Source: Pseudomonadota bacterium (GTDB taxonomy: Bacteria > Myxococcota_A > UBA9042 > GCA-2863065). From it: DNA of 56,896 bases. The stretch's first letter is position 1; each line of letters starts with the position of its first letter. Position numbers and translations under genes: made by a program. The stretch covers positions 1 to 56,896 of the forward strand of contig SXOO01000065.1 in assembly GCA_005776725.1 (NCBI GenBank), read 5' to 3'. Under the pieces are notes generated by a model. The model had not been told where the DNA came from. It saw nothing but the letters and a program-made list of their open reading frames with translations, and did no database searches. Of this stretch, positions 39,475-48,971 are shown piece by piece.

Positions 39475-41934
39475 CTACTCCGCCGGTCGGCAGGCTTGCC
39501 CCCGGAGGCCGGGGCAAGCGGGGTAGTCGGCCGGGACGTTCGATAGCGCCACAGTCGACAACACCAGCGCCGACGGCGTGGCACCGCCCCACGCGAGCGT
39601 GTGCTTCGGCAGCGCCCCGTCATAGCTCGGGTTCGTGAACTCCCAGGTGCCGTGGTCTCGGCCCGGCGTAGACACCGTGGCCCGGAGGCGCGTCCCGGCT
39701 CGGAGCGCGTGCCCGAAGCCCGGGAGCGGCACTCGGACCTTCCGCGGCTCACTCGGCGTCAGCGGGCTGAAGTCTTGCTCCGCGTAGGTGTAGAGCACGA
39801 AGTTGCCTTGGCTCAGCTCGGGGTCCTCCTTGTCGTGCCCCACGCGGTGCCAGCCGGTCCCCAGCAAGACCTCCTGCCCATCCGGCCGCACCTCGGACAG
39901 CGTCACCTGGAGGTGGAGCTCTGTCGCCTCGCTCGACACATACGCCTCGAGATAGGCGGGGCCCGCCAGGACCACCTGCTCCGTCAGCGGGGGCGTGGTG
40001 AAGCGCGCGGCGCCGTCGGCCGCGAAGCGCGTCCAGTCGATGTCCCAGAGCCGGGCGCTGAACTGGTAGCCCTTGGGGCCGAAGAACGTCTTCTTCCCCG
40101 AGTCCGGGTCGTGGACCCAGGTGGAGCTGCCCGCCGTGGCCGGGCTATCCGCCAGCAGCTCCCCGTCCCCGAGGTGGAGGCGCAAAGTGTCGGCGTCGGG
40201 GGGAGGCCAGCTCTCCCAAGTTGCCTCGAAGCGCTGCACGGGAGCGCCCGGCTGCTCAGCGCCGCCGCCGCTCTCGAAGAGCACGCGCACCTCGGGCTCC
40301 ACCTCGTAGACGTCGAGCACGCCCTGGTAGTCGTCGTCCGCGAACTCTGCGAAGCGATCGGGCTCCAGCGTGAGCCCCTGGGACTCGAACACATCGGACA
40401 GCTGCGCTGCGCCCAGCGTGCGCATGTACTCCGGCAGGCGCGGGACCCGCTTCGCGACGTACAGCTCCAGGAACTCGTACCAGCGCGTGACCACCATGGG
40501 CGCCAGCGCGTCCCCGTGGCGGCCGTTGTAGAGGATGAAGCGTCGCACCGCGGCGTCGGTGAAGTTGCCCAGCATGTCCATGAACTGCGGGCCGGTCTGC
40601 TCATCCTGGAACGCGCCCGTGAGATAGACCGGGGCCTCGATCGAGTGGACGAAGCGCTGGATCGAGCGCGGCAGCCCGGCCTCGGGGAAGTACTCGAGGC
40701 TCTTGAACATCTCCTCGAACTTGAAGTTCTGGTGCCGGAGGATCTGGTGTTCGGCGCAGATCGTGTCGCCGTCCTCGATCCGGAGGTCGGTCCAGCTCTG
40801 TCCACCCGCCGCGGCCTCTTCGTCGCGCTCGGACAACCACTGGCGCGTGAACCCGTCATTGTAGATGCCTCCCGGTCGGAGGACGATCCACGGGTCGAGC
40901 AGCACCGACATCGGGGTGATCGCGGCGAGGCTGGGCGGGTTCAGATATGCCACGTAGAGCTGTGAGATCCCGGGATACGACACCCCGATCATCCCGACGT
41001 GGTTGTGCATCACCCAAGGCTGCCGCGCTACGGCTTCGATGATGTCGTAGCCGTCTGCGTGCTGCGCTGGAGAGAACACGTCGAAGACCCCGCCCGAGCA
41101 GCCGGTGCCGCGCATGTTCACACCGACGGCCGCGTACCCGAGCACAGTGGCGAAGCCGGCGATGGGGTCGGGGGAGCTGTGCCGCGAGGGCGAGTAGCCC
41201 GAGTAGGTCACCACGGTCGGATAAGGCCCCGGGCCCCACAGCGCGGGGTCTGGGAGGCGCACCATGGCCGAGAGCTTCACGCCGTCGCGCATCTCGATGT
41301 AGTTGAAGCCGTCGTTCACGTCTCCGTCGCCTACGACGCCCGTGATCCCGAAGTGCACGCCGTTGAGCTTCTGGGCTTCGAAGAAGGCCGCGTCCGGGTG
41401 GTCCGTGGTGGACAGGACCCGGAACGGAGCGGTGGCTCGAGGCGGGTCTGTCGTGTCGTCGCGGAGGACATACCCCTCACCCGGGGCCAGGGGCCGCCCG
41501 GACTTCATGAGCGCCCCGCTCACCGCGCTCTCGAGGTCCAGCTCGGCGTACTCAGCCGAGACGTAGGCGAAGTGCACGTTCCCATACTCGTCGGCAGGGA
41601 AGGAGACGAGGCGCGTGCCCTCCGCGTCGTACAGCGTGACCCGCGTGCCGGGCTCCACGCCCATCGCCGTGACCAGCTCGACTCCCGGGCGTATGGACCA
41701 TGGCGCCGGCGTGGTGCCCACCAACGCAGGGTGCGGCTCGGCGCTGGCGTCTTCCTCCGGCTGGGCGTGCGTGTCGTCGCCTGTGGGCGCGGCGTTGTCG
41801 GTGGACGGCGAGGAGTCGCCGCTGGGCGTGACGTCCGCCGCGCCGCTATCCGAAGCGAAACGCACGTCGTCTTCGGCACAGGCGAGGGGGAGTAAAGCGA
41901 TGAGCAGGAGGCGAGAGCGCATGCGCGGCACCAT
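39475..41934 (-). CDS. CocE/NonD-like hydrolase (X-Pro dipeptidyl-peptidase S15 fold), predicted lipoprotein
   Basis: From the ATG at 41934 (GGAG nine bases upstream) the product is 819 residues; the ATG at 41922 is an alternative. The signal peptide ends in L-P-L-A-C (Cys19), followed by an Asp/Pro/Ser/Thr-rich tether. Residues about 75-165 look like a small beta-sandwich. The alpha/beta hydrolase domain carries RLPDPALWGPGPYPTVV, the oxyanion segment MRGTGCSGG and the nucleophile Ser319 in GVSYPG. The C-terminal third has the S15 jelly-roll pattern (ARLWDIDWTRF...LTEQVVLAGPAYLEAYVSS). Family members cleave acyl bonds in esters, amides or X-Pro peptides; lipid anchoring suggests periplasmic or surface action. 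It converges with the response regulator gene, with 29 bases between the stop codons. Confidence 0.88.
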   Translation of the reverse strand: MVPRMRSRLLLIALLPLACAEDDVRFASDSGAADVTPSGDSSPSTDNAAPTGDDTHAQPEEDASAEPHPALVGTTPAPWSIRPGVELVTAMGVEPGTRVTLYDAEGTRLVSFPADEYGNVHFAYVSAEYAELDLESAVSGALMKSGRPLAPGEGYVLRDDTTDPPRATAPFRVLSTTDHPDAAFFEAQKLNGVHFGITGVVGDGDVNDGFNYIEMRDGVKLSAMVRLPDPALWGPGPYPTVVTYSGYSPSRHSSPDPIAGFATVLGYAAVGVNMRGTGCSGGVFDVFSPAQHADGYDIIEAVARQPWVMHNHVGMIGVSYPGISQLYVAYLNPPSLAAITPMSVLLDPWIVLRPGGIYNDGFTRQWLSERDEEAAAGGQSWTDLRIEDGDTICAEHQILRHQNFKFEEMFKSLEYFPEAGLPRSIQRFVHSIEAPVYLTGAFQDEQTGPQFMDMLGNFTDAAVRRFILYNGRHGDALAPMVVTRWYEFLELYVAKRVPRLPEYMRTLGAAQLSDVFESQGLTLEPDRFAEFADDDYQGVLDVYEVEPEVRVLFESGGGAEQPGAPVQRFEATWESWPPPDADTLRLHLGDGELLADSPATAGSSTWVHDPDSGKKTFFGPKGYQFSARLWDIDWTRFAADGAARFTTPPLTEQVVLAGPAYLEAYVSSEATELHLQVTLSEVRPDGQEVLLGTGWHRVGHDKEDPELSQGNFVLYTYAEQDFSPLTPSEPRKVRVPLPGFGHALRAGTRLRATVSTPGRDHGTWEFTNPSYDGALPKHTLAWGGATPSALVLSTVALSNVPADYPACPGLRGQACRPAE
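39494..39519. terminator. Strong GC hairpin between convergent genes
   Basis: GCTTGCCCC and GGGGCAAGC form a perfect 9-bp stem with an 8-base loop. It lies within the last codons of the CocE/NonD-like gene and about 50 bases beyond the response regulator stop. It could slow or end transcription from the plus strand, although no T-run follows. A smaller AGCCC/GGGCT hairpin sits at the regulator stop (39445-39458). Confidence 0.35.
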
Positions 41935-42018
41935 ACTCGCAGGCTCCGACTCGGCAAGCCTCGCCGCGGCCGGATAGCGCTCGAGGAACTCGAGCACACC
42001 CCGCAGCCCCGGCTAGCT

Positions 42019-42891
42019 TCAGGTCTCCGGGAGCGCGGCGGGCTTCTCCTCGCGGGTCGGCCACACGGTCAGCGACGGTGCCCACTGAGCGAGGCGGCGT
42101 GTCATCACCTGGATCGCCTCCGGGTTCGAGTCGACCAGGATCGCGTGGCGATCGAGCAGCGCCGCGGCCTCGCCCGTGGTCCCGCTGCCGGCGAAGAAGT
42201 CGAGCACGGTGTCGCCAGGGTGGGCGTGGATCTGGACGATGCGGCGCACCACCCCGAGCGGTTTCTGGGTGGGGTACCCGGTCTTCTCCTTGCCGGTCGG
42301 CGACACGATCGTATGCCACCAGGTGTCCGTGGGGGTCTTGCCCCTCTCGGCCTTCTCTTCACCGACCAGCTTGGGCGCCATGTAGGGGATCCGCTCCATG
42401 TCCTCGTAGCGAAATGTGTAGTTTTCCGGGTCCATGACGTACCAGAGGATCGTGTCGTGCTTGCACGACCAGCGGCGCTGTGAGCGGGCGCCGTAGTCAT
42501 AGGCCCAGATCAGCTCGTTCATGAAGCGGTCGCGGCCGAGCAGCTCGTCCAGCCACACCTTCACGTAGTGCACCTCGCGGTAGTCGAGGTGCACGAACAG
42601 CGCTCCCGTGGGACGCAAGACACGCGCGGCCTCCCGAAGGCGAGGGCCGAGGAAAGCGAGGTAGTCGGGGAATCGGTCTTGGTACGAGAGGCTCCCGATG
42701 ATCTCGCGGCGGAAGGTCTTGCCGCCGAACCCTACGCGGTGGGCCTCGGGATCGAGGGTGTTGACCTGAGTCACGCGGGTCTGCCGGCCGCCCGTATTGA
42801 AGGGCGGGTCGATGTACACGAGATCGACGGACGCGTCCCGCAGCGAGGCGAGTACGTCCAGGTTGTCACCCTGGTGGATCGCGACGCTCAT
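42019..42891 (-). CDS. Site-specific DNA methyltransferase, beta class (N6-adenine or N4-cytosine)
   Basis: From the ATG at 42891 the product is 290 residues. The catalytic motif D-P-P-F (28-31, in YIDPPFNTGG) comes before the S-adenosylmethionine-binding F-A-G-S-G-T (233-238), the motif order of beta-class amino-methyltransferases such as CcrM and many type III enzymes. The region between (about 60-200) would recognise the DNA target, and the segment G-Y-P-T-Q-K-P-L precedes the binding motif as usual. There is no restriction endonuclease gene nearby, so it looks like an orphan methyltransferase. The ATG overlaps the TGA of the cysteine-rich lipoprotein gene as ATGA, so it is apparently expressed with surface-protein genes. 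The open frame extends far upstream, but there it only shadows the lipoprotein gene. Confidence 0.9.
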   Translation of the reverse strand: MSVAIHQGDNLDVLASLRDASVDLVYIDPPFNTGGRQTRVTQVNTLDPEAHRVGFGGKTFRREIIGSLSYQDRFPDYLAFLGPRLREAARVLRPTGALFVHLDYREVHYVKVWLDELLGRDRFMNELIWAYDYGARSQRRWSCKHDTILWYVMDPENYTFRYEDMERIPYMAPKLVGEEKAERGKTPTDTWWHTIVSPTGKEKTGYPTQKPLGVVRRIVQIHAHPGDTVLDFFAGSGTTGEAAALLDRHAILVDSNPEAIQVMTRRLAQWAPSLTVWPTREEKPAALPET

Positions 42892-45800
42892 TGCGGGGGC
42901 ACGATCCTCACGTACACGCCGCCCGCGTCGCCGTCCTGACCCGAAGACTCCCAGCCGACCAGGGCCGAGCCGCCGGAGACGGGCACCACGAATGGCGCAG
43001 ATTGTTCTCCTGCCCAGAAGCGGTTGACCACCAGCCTCGGCGAGGCAGGCAGGCCGTCCAGCCCCAGCCGCACCAGCTGGATCGCGGTGTCGCTCCCGTC
43101 CACCCCGGCGCTCTGCCAGGTCACGGCCACATCCCCCGTGGGCAGAGCGGCGAGCCGCGGCGCGCCTTGGGCGCCGGCGGTGAGGGCGTGGGGCACCTGC
43201 TCGGCGCTGAGCGGCTGCAGCGTGGTCCGGTCGAAGTAGCGACACACCACGTCCGTGGCCCCGCTCCCATCGGGACGCTGCCAGCAAGCAACGACGAGGC
43301 CCGCCCCGGTGACGTCGAGCGCGACTCGGCCGGCCGCTGCCCCGCTGTTGAGCGGCGCGCTGTCGCCCAGGGTGGCCGCCCCGACTCGACGCACGTAGAC
43401 GTCGCTGCCGCTCTCCCACGCGAGGAGGACGTCGTCGTTGCCGTCCTTGGCCAGCGCGGGGGCGGCTCCCGAGCCCGACGCGCTGAGCTCGGATCCGAGC
43501 GGAGCCCCATCCTTCGAGAGGCGCTGCACCTTGATCCCCGCGGGCCCCCCGTAAGCCACGAAGACCGTTCCGGCGGGCGTGATCGCCACGGCAGGCGCCG
43601 ACTGAGACCCTGCCGTGCTCGTGTTGACGTGCACCTCGCCCGTTACCGGCTTTCCGGTCCCGTCCATGAGGCGCGCGTAGATGCCGGTGCCGTCTCCCTC
43701 ATGGTCCGACTCCCACACGATCGCGAAGCGCGACGCTCCCGCCGCCACCGCCGGGGCGGTCTGGGCCCCCGTGGACACCGTGTTCACCGCGAGCTCGTCG
43801 CCCACCTTGGCGCCGGTGGCCGAGAAGAGCCGGGCAGCGATCTCGGTGCCGGGCTTGCCGAAGATCGGCGTCTGCCACGCGACGAGGACGTTGCCCCCGG
43901 TGAGCGCCGCCCCCCGCGGCAGGCCCTGGTCCCCGGCGCCCTTGATGTGCGCGCGCGCCTCGAGGCGGCCGACCGCGGGCGAGCCGTCAGCCAGGAAGCG
44001 TCGCGACCAGAGGAGGCCGTCGGCGCCCGTGAACGCCACCACCCACTGGTCGGCCTCGAGCACGGCCACCCCCGGAGCGCCCTGGTTGCCGGTGAGCACC
44101 GTGTTGACGCGCTGCTCCGCCCCCACCGCCGCGCCGTCGGCCGCGTAGCGCTGTGCCTTCACCGCGGAGCCGTTGACGTCGCCGGTGGCGTCCTCCCACA
44201 CCACCACGAAGCCCCCGGTCGAGAACGCCGCCACGTCTCCGAGCCGTTGGTCGCCGTTCGTGTTGGTGTTGGCGCGGAACTGCACTCCGGCGAAGCCCAG
44301 CCCGGGGGTGATGCGCTGGCCGAGCACGCCGCTGCCGCTGCTATCCCCGGCAGAGACCGTCATTACGATCACGGCGCCCCCGTCCGGCAGGGCAGCGAGG
44401 CGCACGTCCAACACCTCCCGGCTGCCCCCGTCGAAGACGAGGAACTCGCCGCCAAGGGCGCCCGTGCGGTCGAAGCGCCTCAGGTAGACCCGCGTCCCCG
44501 CGTCGTCGACCCAGGTTACGAAGAAGTCGGAGTTGTTCGCAGCGGTGCGTGCGCTGAAGCGGTGCGGGTGCTTTGTGCGACTGGCGGGTACCAGGACCGC
44601 CTCGGCGCCCGGCTGGAGATCCGCCCCCGTCGGGACGTACCGGATGGCGTTGGCGGCCGGGGTGACCTGGCCCTGAGGCGTGGCGCTGAACGCGTGCGCT
44701 TCCACCACCGCAAAGCCCCCGTCGCCAAAGGCCAGGACCTCGCCGTGAAGGCTGCTCATGGCGCCCGCGGGGTTCGGGCACCCATCGGCGTAGACCGTGA
44801 ACGGCAGCGCGACCTGGCTGGCCAGAGGGAGGCCATCGTAGCGCGTGGACGACAGGTGCAGGGCGCTGGCCGTGGTGGCACCTGGGGTGCCGTTGCAGTA
44901 ACACGACCCCACGCCCACCGGGGCCGCGCACGACGGCTTGCCCAGGTAGTGCAGGGTGGCCAGGGTCCCGGTGGCGCCGGCGTCTAGGACCACGCGCCCC
45001 TGCGTGCTCACCGCGCCGGTGGCCAAGGCCCGCTCCTCGTTCTCACGGCTCCCCCACGCGTCCGACAGGCGCAGCTGGTTCACGCCGACCCCCGAGGCAG
45101 TCCACTGCACCGCGTAGCGACCGAAGCCGAGGTGCGCGATCGAGGGGACCGCGCCGCCGGTGGGGCCGACGCTGAGCGCCTCCTCCACGCATGCGTCCTC
45201 GGTCCCCACGCAGGTGCCGTTGGTGCAGCTGTCCGTGAGGGTGCACGCCACTCCGTCGTCGCAGCTGGAGCCGTCGGGTCGCTTTAGGGGGAGGCAACCC
45301 TTCGAGCCCTCGTCGCAGAACGCGGTCTGGCAGCTCCCGACTCCCGTCGCGCAGGGCGTGGCGCCGCCCCCGGCGCAGAGCCCTTCGCCGTCGCAAGCGT
45401 CGTCGCTGGTGCAGTACTGCCCGTCGTCGCACGGGGCCCCCATTGGCTTCGGGCCCTGCACACACTCGAAGAACACGGCGTCGAGGCTCTCGCACACGCC
45501 GGTGAGGCACTCGCTCTCCAGGCCGGCGCACGCGGGTGCCTCACCCGGCACGCAGAGCCCGCCGGTGCAGCGATCACCCACCGTACAGGCGTCGTCGTCC
45601 GCGTTGCACGAGGCGCCTTCGGGCTTTGGCGTGGGGACGCACGCGTCGTTCGCCTCGTCGCATGCCCCGATGTCGCACGGTCCGACGGAGTCCACGCAGC
45701 TCCGCGGGGCGCCGCCCGTGCATCCGCCCTTGCCGTCGCAGTGGTCGCCGGTGGTGCAGAACTGCCCGTCGTCGCAGCTGACCTCGGTGGGCGCGGGCGC

Positions 45801-47510
45801 GGGCTGGCAGCTGTAGGACGCGGGCCCGGTGGAGAGGCAGGCCTTGATGACGCAGGGGTCGCTTCCCGCTGGACACACGGCGATCGGTCCGGCGACGCAG
45901 GTGCCCACGAGACACGCGTCGCCGACCGTGCAGCCGCTCCCGTCCGCGTCACAGGGGGTCTGGTCGGCCAGCTCGGCGTGTGAGCACTTCCCAGCGTTGG
46001 TATCGCAAGCGTCTTGTGTGCACGGGTTGTGATCGTTGCAGTCCGCGTTGACGGTGCAACAGCCACCCGTGGGCACCCCGAAGCACACGCCCACTGCGCA
46101 GGTGTCCCCGGTGGTGCACTCGTCTCCGTCGTCGCAGGGCGCGGTCCCAGCGGGGAGCGAGACGCAGCCCGCGGGGGTACAGGTGTCGCTGGTACACGGG
46201 CTCAGGTCGTCGCACGCGGCGGCGTTCGGGATGTGATCGCACACGCCCTCCACCGGCGTGCAGAGATCCGCGGTACACGCGATCCCGTCGTCGCAGAGGC
46301 CGTCGTCGGTCTCGCCGTTGCAGTCGTCGTCCGCGCCGTTGCACAGCTCGTTGGCGCCCGGGTGGGCCTCCTTGGACTTGGGCGCGCAGTCGTCGTGGTC
46401 AGGGCTGCCGTCGTTGTCGTCGTCGTCGTCGCACGCGTCGCCAGCGTCGTCGTTGTCGAGGTCGAGCTGGGCCGCGTCCGGAACCAGCGGGCACACATCC
46501 AGGACGTCCGAGACGCCGTCGCCGTCATCGTCGGTATCGAAGCAGTCGGCCTTCGCGTCGCCGTCCGTGTCGAGGTGGCCCTCGTCCGTGTAGCCGTTGC
46601 AGTCATTGTCCACGCCATCGCAGAGGTCTGGCGCTGGCGGGGCGCCCACGCAGACGGCCAGGCCGCCCACGCAGGTCTCCGAGCCGGGGCACGACCCGAA
46701 CTCGTTCTCCACGGCGCACGGGGCGTTGACCGCGAGGTTGTCCACGAGCTTGTCGCAGTCATTGTCGGCCTGATCGCAGGTCTCCGCTGCGGGGAGCGGC
46801 GCGCTGCACACGCTGAGGCCGTCCGCGGCGCACGTCCTCGAGCCCGCGCAAGTGCCGTGTCCGTTCGACGAACGGCACGTGGTGGTCATGCCCAGCGCCT
46901 TGCCGAGCGCGCTGCAGGCGCACTCGCCGTCGTCGCGGCGGCACTGCTTGGTGGGTGTCCCGTCGCCCAGGACGACGTCGGTGCAGGTGTGACCTGCGGG
47001 GCAGGGCGAATCACCACAGGCGGCGCCGCAGAAGCTCCCGACGTCTCCGTAGTCGAGGCAGACCGCGAGCCCCACATCCCCCTTCGACTGGCAGTCGAGG
47101 TGCTCCTCACACGGCTGGCAGAGCTTCACGAAGCGCGGCAGACAGAGATAGGTGAGGTCCTGGCTGCCCGAGACCACGCCGACGCACGCGAAGCCGCTCG
47201 GACACTCGGAGACGCAGTCTTGCGAACAGATTCGCCCGCCCTCGACGTCGACGCAGCGGCCGGCGGCGCAGTCTTCGTCTACGCTGCACGGGCAGCCGAA
47301 CGCCCCGGGATCGGCAGCGCAGCCTGTCCCAGCCGGGACGTCGCCCGGCGCGTTGAGGTCTGCGCCGGGCCCTGGAGTGACGGGGACGTCGGGCGGAGGG
47401 GCTGCGCCGTCCGTCTCGATGTCGTTGCCCTGCGCCACGGCGCTTGGCGCGCTCGCCTCTCCCTGGCAGGCCAAGGCCGCCACGGCGACCAGGAACAAGG
47501 CTCGGGACAT
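42888..47510 (-). CDS. Large lipoprotein: Cys-rich modules, MopE-like motifs and C-terminal propeller-like repeats
   Basis: From the ATG at 47510 (GGGGAG four bases upstream) the product is 1540 residues. The signal peptide ends in A-A-L-A-C (Cys15), followed by an Asp/Pro-rich tether. Residues about 67-780 hold cysteine-rich modules: MopE-like CDGVDNDCNG and CNGADDDCNG, a thrombospondin type 3-like stretch (D-T-D-D-D-G-D-G-V-S-D...) and many C-D-D-G-x-x-C-T-x-G-D-x-C units. Residues about 780-1540 contain repeats of about 50-55 residues with G-x-Q-x-A-P-x-V-A...F-V-V-V-W-E and Y-A-R/Q-R cores, a pattern known from secreted beta-propeller-like proteins. I see no catalytic site. It lies 20 bases after the Ig-like lipoprotein gene and overlaps the methyltransferase start, in one operon. 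Confidence 0.87.
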   Translation of the reverse strand: MSRALFLVAVAALACQGEASAPSAVAQGNDIETDGAAPPPDVPVTPGPGADLNAPGDVPAGTGCAADPGAFGCPCSVDEDCAAGRCVDVEGGRICSQDCVSECPSGFACVGVVSGSQDLTYLCLPRFVKLCQPCEEHLDCQSKGDVGLAVCLDYGDVGSFCGAACGDSPCPAGHTCTDVVLGDGTPTKQCRRDDGECACSALGKALGMTTTCRSSNGHGTCAGSRTCAADGLSVCSAPLPAAETCDQADNDCDKLVDNLAVNAPCAVENEFGSCPGSETCVGGLAVCVGAPPAPDLCDGVDNDCNGYTDEGHLDTDGDAKADCFDTDDDGDGVSDVLDVCPLVPDAAQLDLDNDDAGDACDDDDDNDGSPDHDDCAPKSKEAHPGANELCNGADDDCNGETDDGLCDDGIACTADLCTPVEGVCDHIPNAAACDDLSPCTSDTCTPAGCVSLPAGTAPCDDGDECTTGDTCAVGVCFGVPTGGCCTVNADCNDHNPCTQDACDTNAGKCSHAELADQTPCDADGSGCTVGDACLVGTCVAGPIAVCPAGSDPCVIKACLSTGPASYSCQPAPAPTEVSCDDGQFCTTGDHCDGKGGCTGGAPRSCVDSVGPCDIGACDEANDACVPTPKPEGASCNADDDACTVGDRCTGGLCVPGEAPACAGLESECLTGVCESLDAVFFECVQGPKPMGAPCDDGQYCTSDDACDGEGLCAGGGATPCATGVGSCQTAFCDEGSKGCLPLKRPDGSSCDDGVACTLTDSCTNGTCVGTEDACVEEALSVGPTGGAVPSIAHLGFGRYAVQWTASGVGVNQLRLSDAWGSRENEERALATGAVSTQGRVVLDAGATGTLATLHYLGKPSCAAPVGVGSCYCNGTPGATTASALHLSSTRYDGLPLASQVALPFTVYADGCPNPAGAMSSLHGEVLAFGDGGFAVVEAHAFSATPQGQVTPAANAIRYVPTGADLQPGAEAVLVPASRTKHPHRFSARTAANNSDFFVTWVDDAGTRVYLRRFDRTGALGGEFLVFDGGSREVLDVRLAALPDGGAVIVMTVSAGDSSGSGVLGQRITPGLGFAGVQFRANTNTNGDQRLGDVAAFSTGGFVVVWEDATGDVNGSAVKAQRYAADGAAVGAEQRVNTVLTGNQGAPGVAVLEADQWVVAFTGADGLLWSRRFLADGSPAVGRLEARAHIKGAGDQGLPRGAALTGGNVLVAWQTPIFGKPGTEIAARLFSATGAKVGDELAVNTVSTGAQTAPAVAAGASRFAIVWESDHEGDGTGIYARLMDGTGKPVTGEVHVNTSTAGSQSAPAVAITPAGTVFVAYGGPAGIKVQRLSKDGAPLGSELSASGSGAAPALAKDGNDDVLLAWESGSDVYVRRVGAATLGDSAPLNSGAAAGRVALDVTGAGLVVACWQRPDGSGATDVVCRYFDRTTLQPLSAEQVPHALTAGAQGAPRLAALPTGDVAVTWQSAGVDGSDTAIQLVRLGLDGLPASPRLVVNRFWAGEQSAPFVVPVSGGSALVGWESSGQDGDAGGVYVRIVPPQ

Positions 47511-47530
47511 GACGCTCCCCAAGGGGCGAG

Positions 47531-48958
47531 CTACGGGAAGTTCGGGAAGCAGAAGCCTCCCGTGGTGGTGGTCATGTAGGTGTTGCCGAGCGGCGTGAGC
47601 TGCATCGACGGCCAGGTCACCTCGAACACGTCCCAGTTACGATTGGTGACGTCGAGGTGCACGGGTCCGTAGGTGGCCAGGAGCTGGCCATAGCTATAGA
47701 CCTCGACGGTGGCGTTCGTGTCGGTGCTCGAGGAGCCCTCGTAGGAGTCGTCGTAGTAGTGGACCACGAACCGATAGGTGCCGGGGACGGGCTCCGTGAT
47801 GTTGGTGTGCTCCGGCCCGTAGCCGTCCACGTCGTCTACGTCGAGGTAGGGGTTGTCCTGCCACTTGCCGGGCGTGCCCCACTCAGGCGCGGGATTGCCG
47901 AAGTAGCAGTCCGTCTCGCAGTCGAAGAACGTCCCTCCGGGCTGAATGAAGTGGCTGTCTACATCGCAGAGATCGCTGTCCCAGCTGAGCTTGATGGTGA
48001 GCCCGAGCTCTTCGGGCGGCGGCTCCTTGCCGAAGCCGGAGACGTCGAGCTTGAGGTTCGGCTCGGCGGGATCGTCCGTGACGACGGTGAAGAAGCCGAT
48101 GTCCGGCCCTGCGAGGTTGGGCGTGTAAGACACGGGGATCGACAAGCTGCCCCCCGGCGGGATCACGGTGGGGAGTGCCGGCGCCGGCGCCAGCTGCATC
48201 TCCTGGGTCAGCGGGAAGAAGAACGACGTGCCCCGCTTGATGTCCTTGAGCGAGAGCGGCGTCTCCGACGAGCAGTTCTTGAGCGTGGTGGAGAGCACCT
48301 TGGTGTCGCCGCGCTCGACGGCGCCGAACGCGAGCGTGGTGGGCGAGAGCGAGGCGCAGGGGTCGGGGCCGTTGAGATCGGCCTTGAGGAACGACGCGAG
48401 GGGAATGTCCACCGTGGGGCGCTCGGGATCCGAGCTGCCGATCCGCAGCGTGGCTGTGCCGCCGGCGCCTTCCTTGAACACCACGAGGGTGAACGCGCTG
48501 TCACCCGGCTGCAGCACCTTGGGCAGCGGCGGGATCAGCGACACCACGAAGTCGGTGGACCCTCCGGGCACCAGCCCGACCGAGGTGATCGTGAGCGGCC
48601 CGGTCCCCGTGTTGAACATGGAGACCTGGCGAAGCAGCGACTCCGGCATGGGTGAGATGTAGGAGAACGTGTAGCTCTCTGGATCCACTGCGAGCTGCCC
48701 GACTCCGGACGGCTTGCTCGTGTCTTCGCCCGCAACCGGCACGTCGGGGGTGGCCAGATCCGCAGAGGAGGGCACGTCCTCGGGGGGCGTGGGCCCCGCT
48801 GCGTCGGGCGCCGCCGCACCCGGGGTGTCGCTCGAGGACGTGTCGCTCCCGATAGGCTGGAACCCGGACGCGTCGCCCGAGGTGCCGATATCTAAGTTGC
48901 CGTTGCCGGAGGGGCTGGAGCAGGCGCAAAGGAGGCAGAGGAGAGCGAGTAGGCGCAT
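47531..48958 (-). CDS. Lipoprotein with ASH/Ig-like domains
   Basis: From the ATG at 48958 the product is 475 residues; a GTG at 48967 would add three. The signal peptide ends in L-C-A-C (Cys13), followed by about 85 residues of Asp/Pro/Ser/Thr tether. Two Ig-like domains of the ASH (ASPM-SPD-2-Hydin) type follow, recognised from F-N-T-G-T-G-P-L-T-I-T-S-V, V-P-G-G-S-T-D-F, then F-G-A-V-E-R-G-D-T-K-V...L-K-N-C-S and I-P-P-G-G-S-L-S-I-P-V-S-Y-T-P. The C-terminal domain (about 325-430; I-K-L-S-W-D-S-D-L-C-D-V-D-S-H, then P-G-T-Y-R-F-V-V-H-Y-Y) resembles secreted DUF2135-like domains. It leads the operon with the 1540-residue lipoprotein and the methyltransferase. Confidence 0.83.
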   Translation of the reverse strand: MRLLALLCLLCACSSPSGNGNLDIGTSGDASGFQPIGSDTSSSDTPGAAAPDAAGPTPPEDVPSSADLATPDVPVAGEDTSKPSGVGQLAVDPESYTFSYISPMPESLLRQVSMFNTGTGPLTITSVGLVPGGSTDFVVSLIPPLPKVLQPGDSAFTLVVFKEGAGGTATLRIGSSDPERPTVDIPLASFLKADLNGPDPCASLSPTTLAFGAVERGDTKVLSTTLKNCSSETPLSLKDIKRGTSFFFPLTQEMQLAPAPALPTVIPPGGSLSIPVSYTPNLAGPDIGFFTVVTDDPAEPNLKLDVSGFGKEPPPEELGLTIKLSWDSDLCDVDSHFIQPGGTFFDCETDCYFGNPAPEWGTPGKWQDNPYLDVDDVDGYGPEHTNITEPVPGTYRFVVHYYDDSYEGSSSTDTNATVEVYSYGQLLATYGPVHLDVTNRNWDVFEVTWPSMQLTPLGNTYMTTTTGGFCFPNFP

Positions 48959-48971
48959 GAGCGCCACGGTA

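Noticed and set aside
42892..43419. Upstream in-frame extension of the DNA methyltransferase.
   Set aside because: It overlaps the coding region of the 1540-residue lipoprotein and is Arg/Gly-rich shadow sequence. Methyltransferase homology begins at the ATG overlapping the lipoprotein stop.
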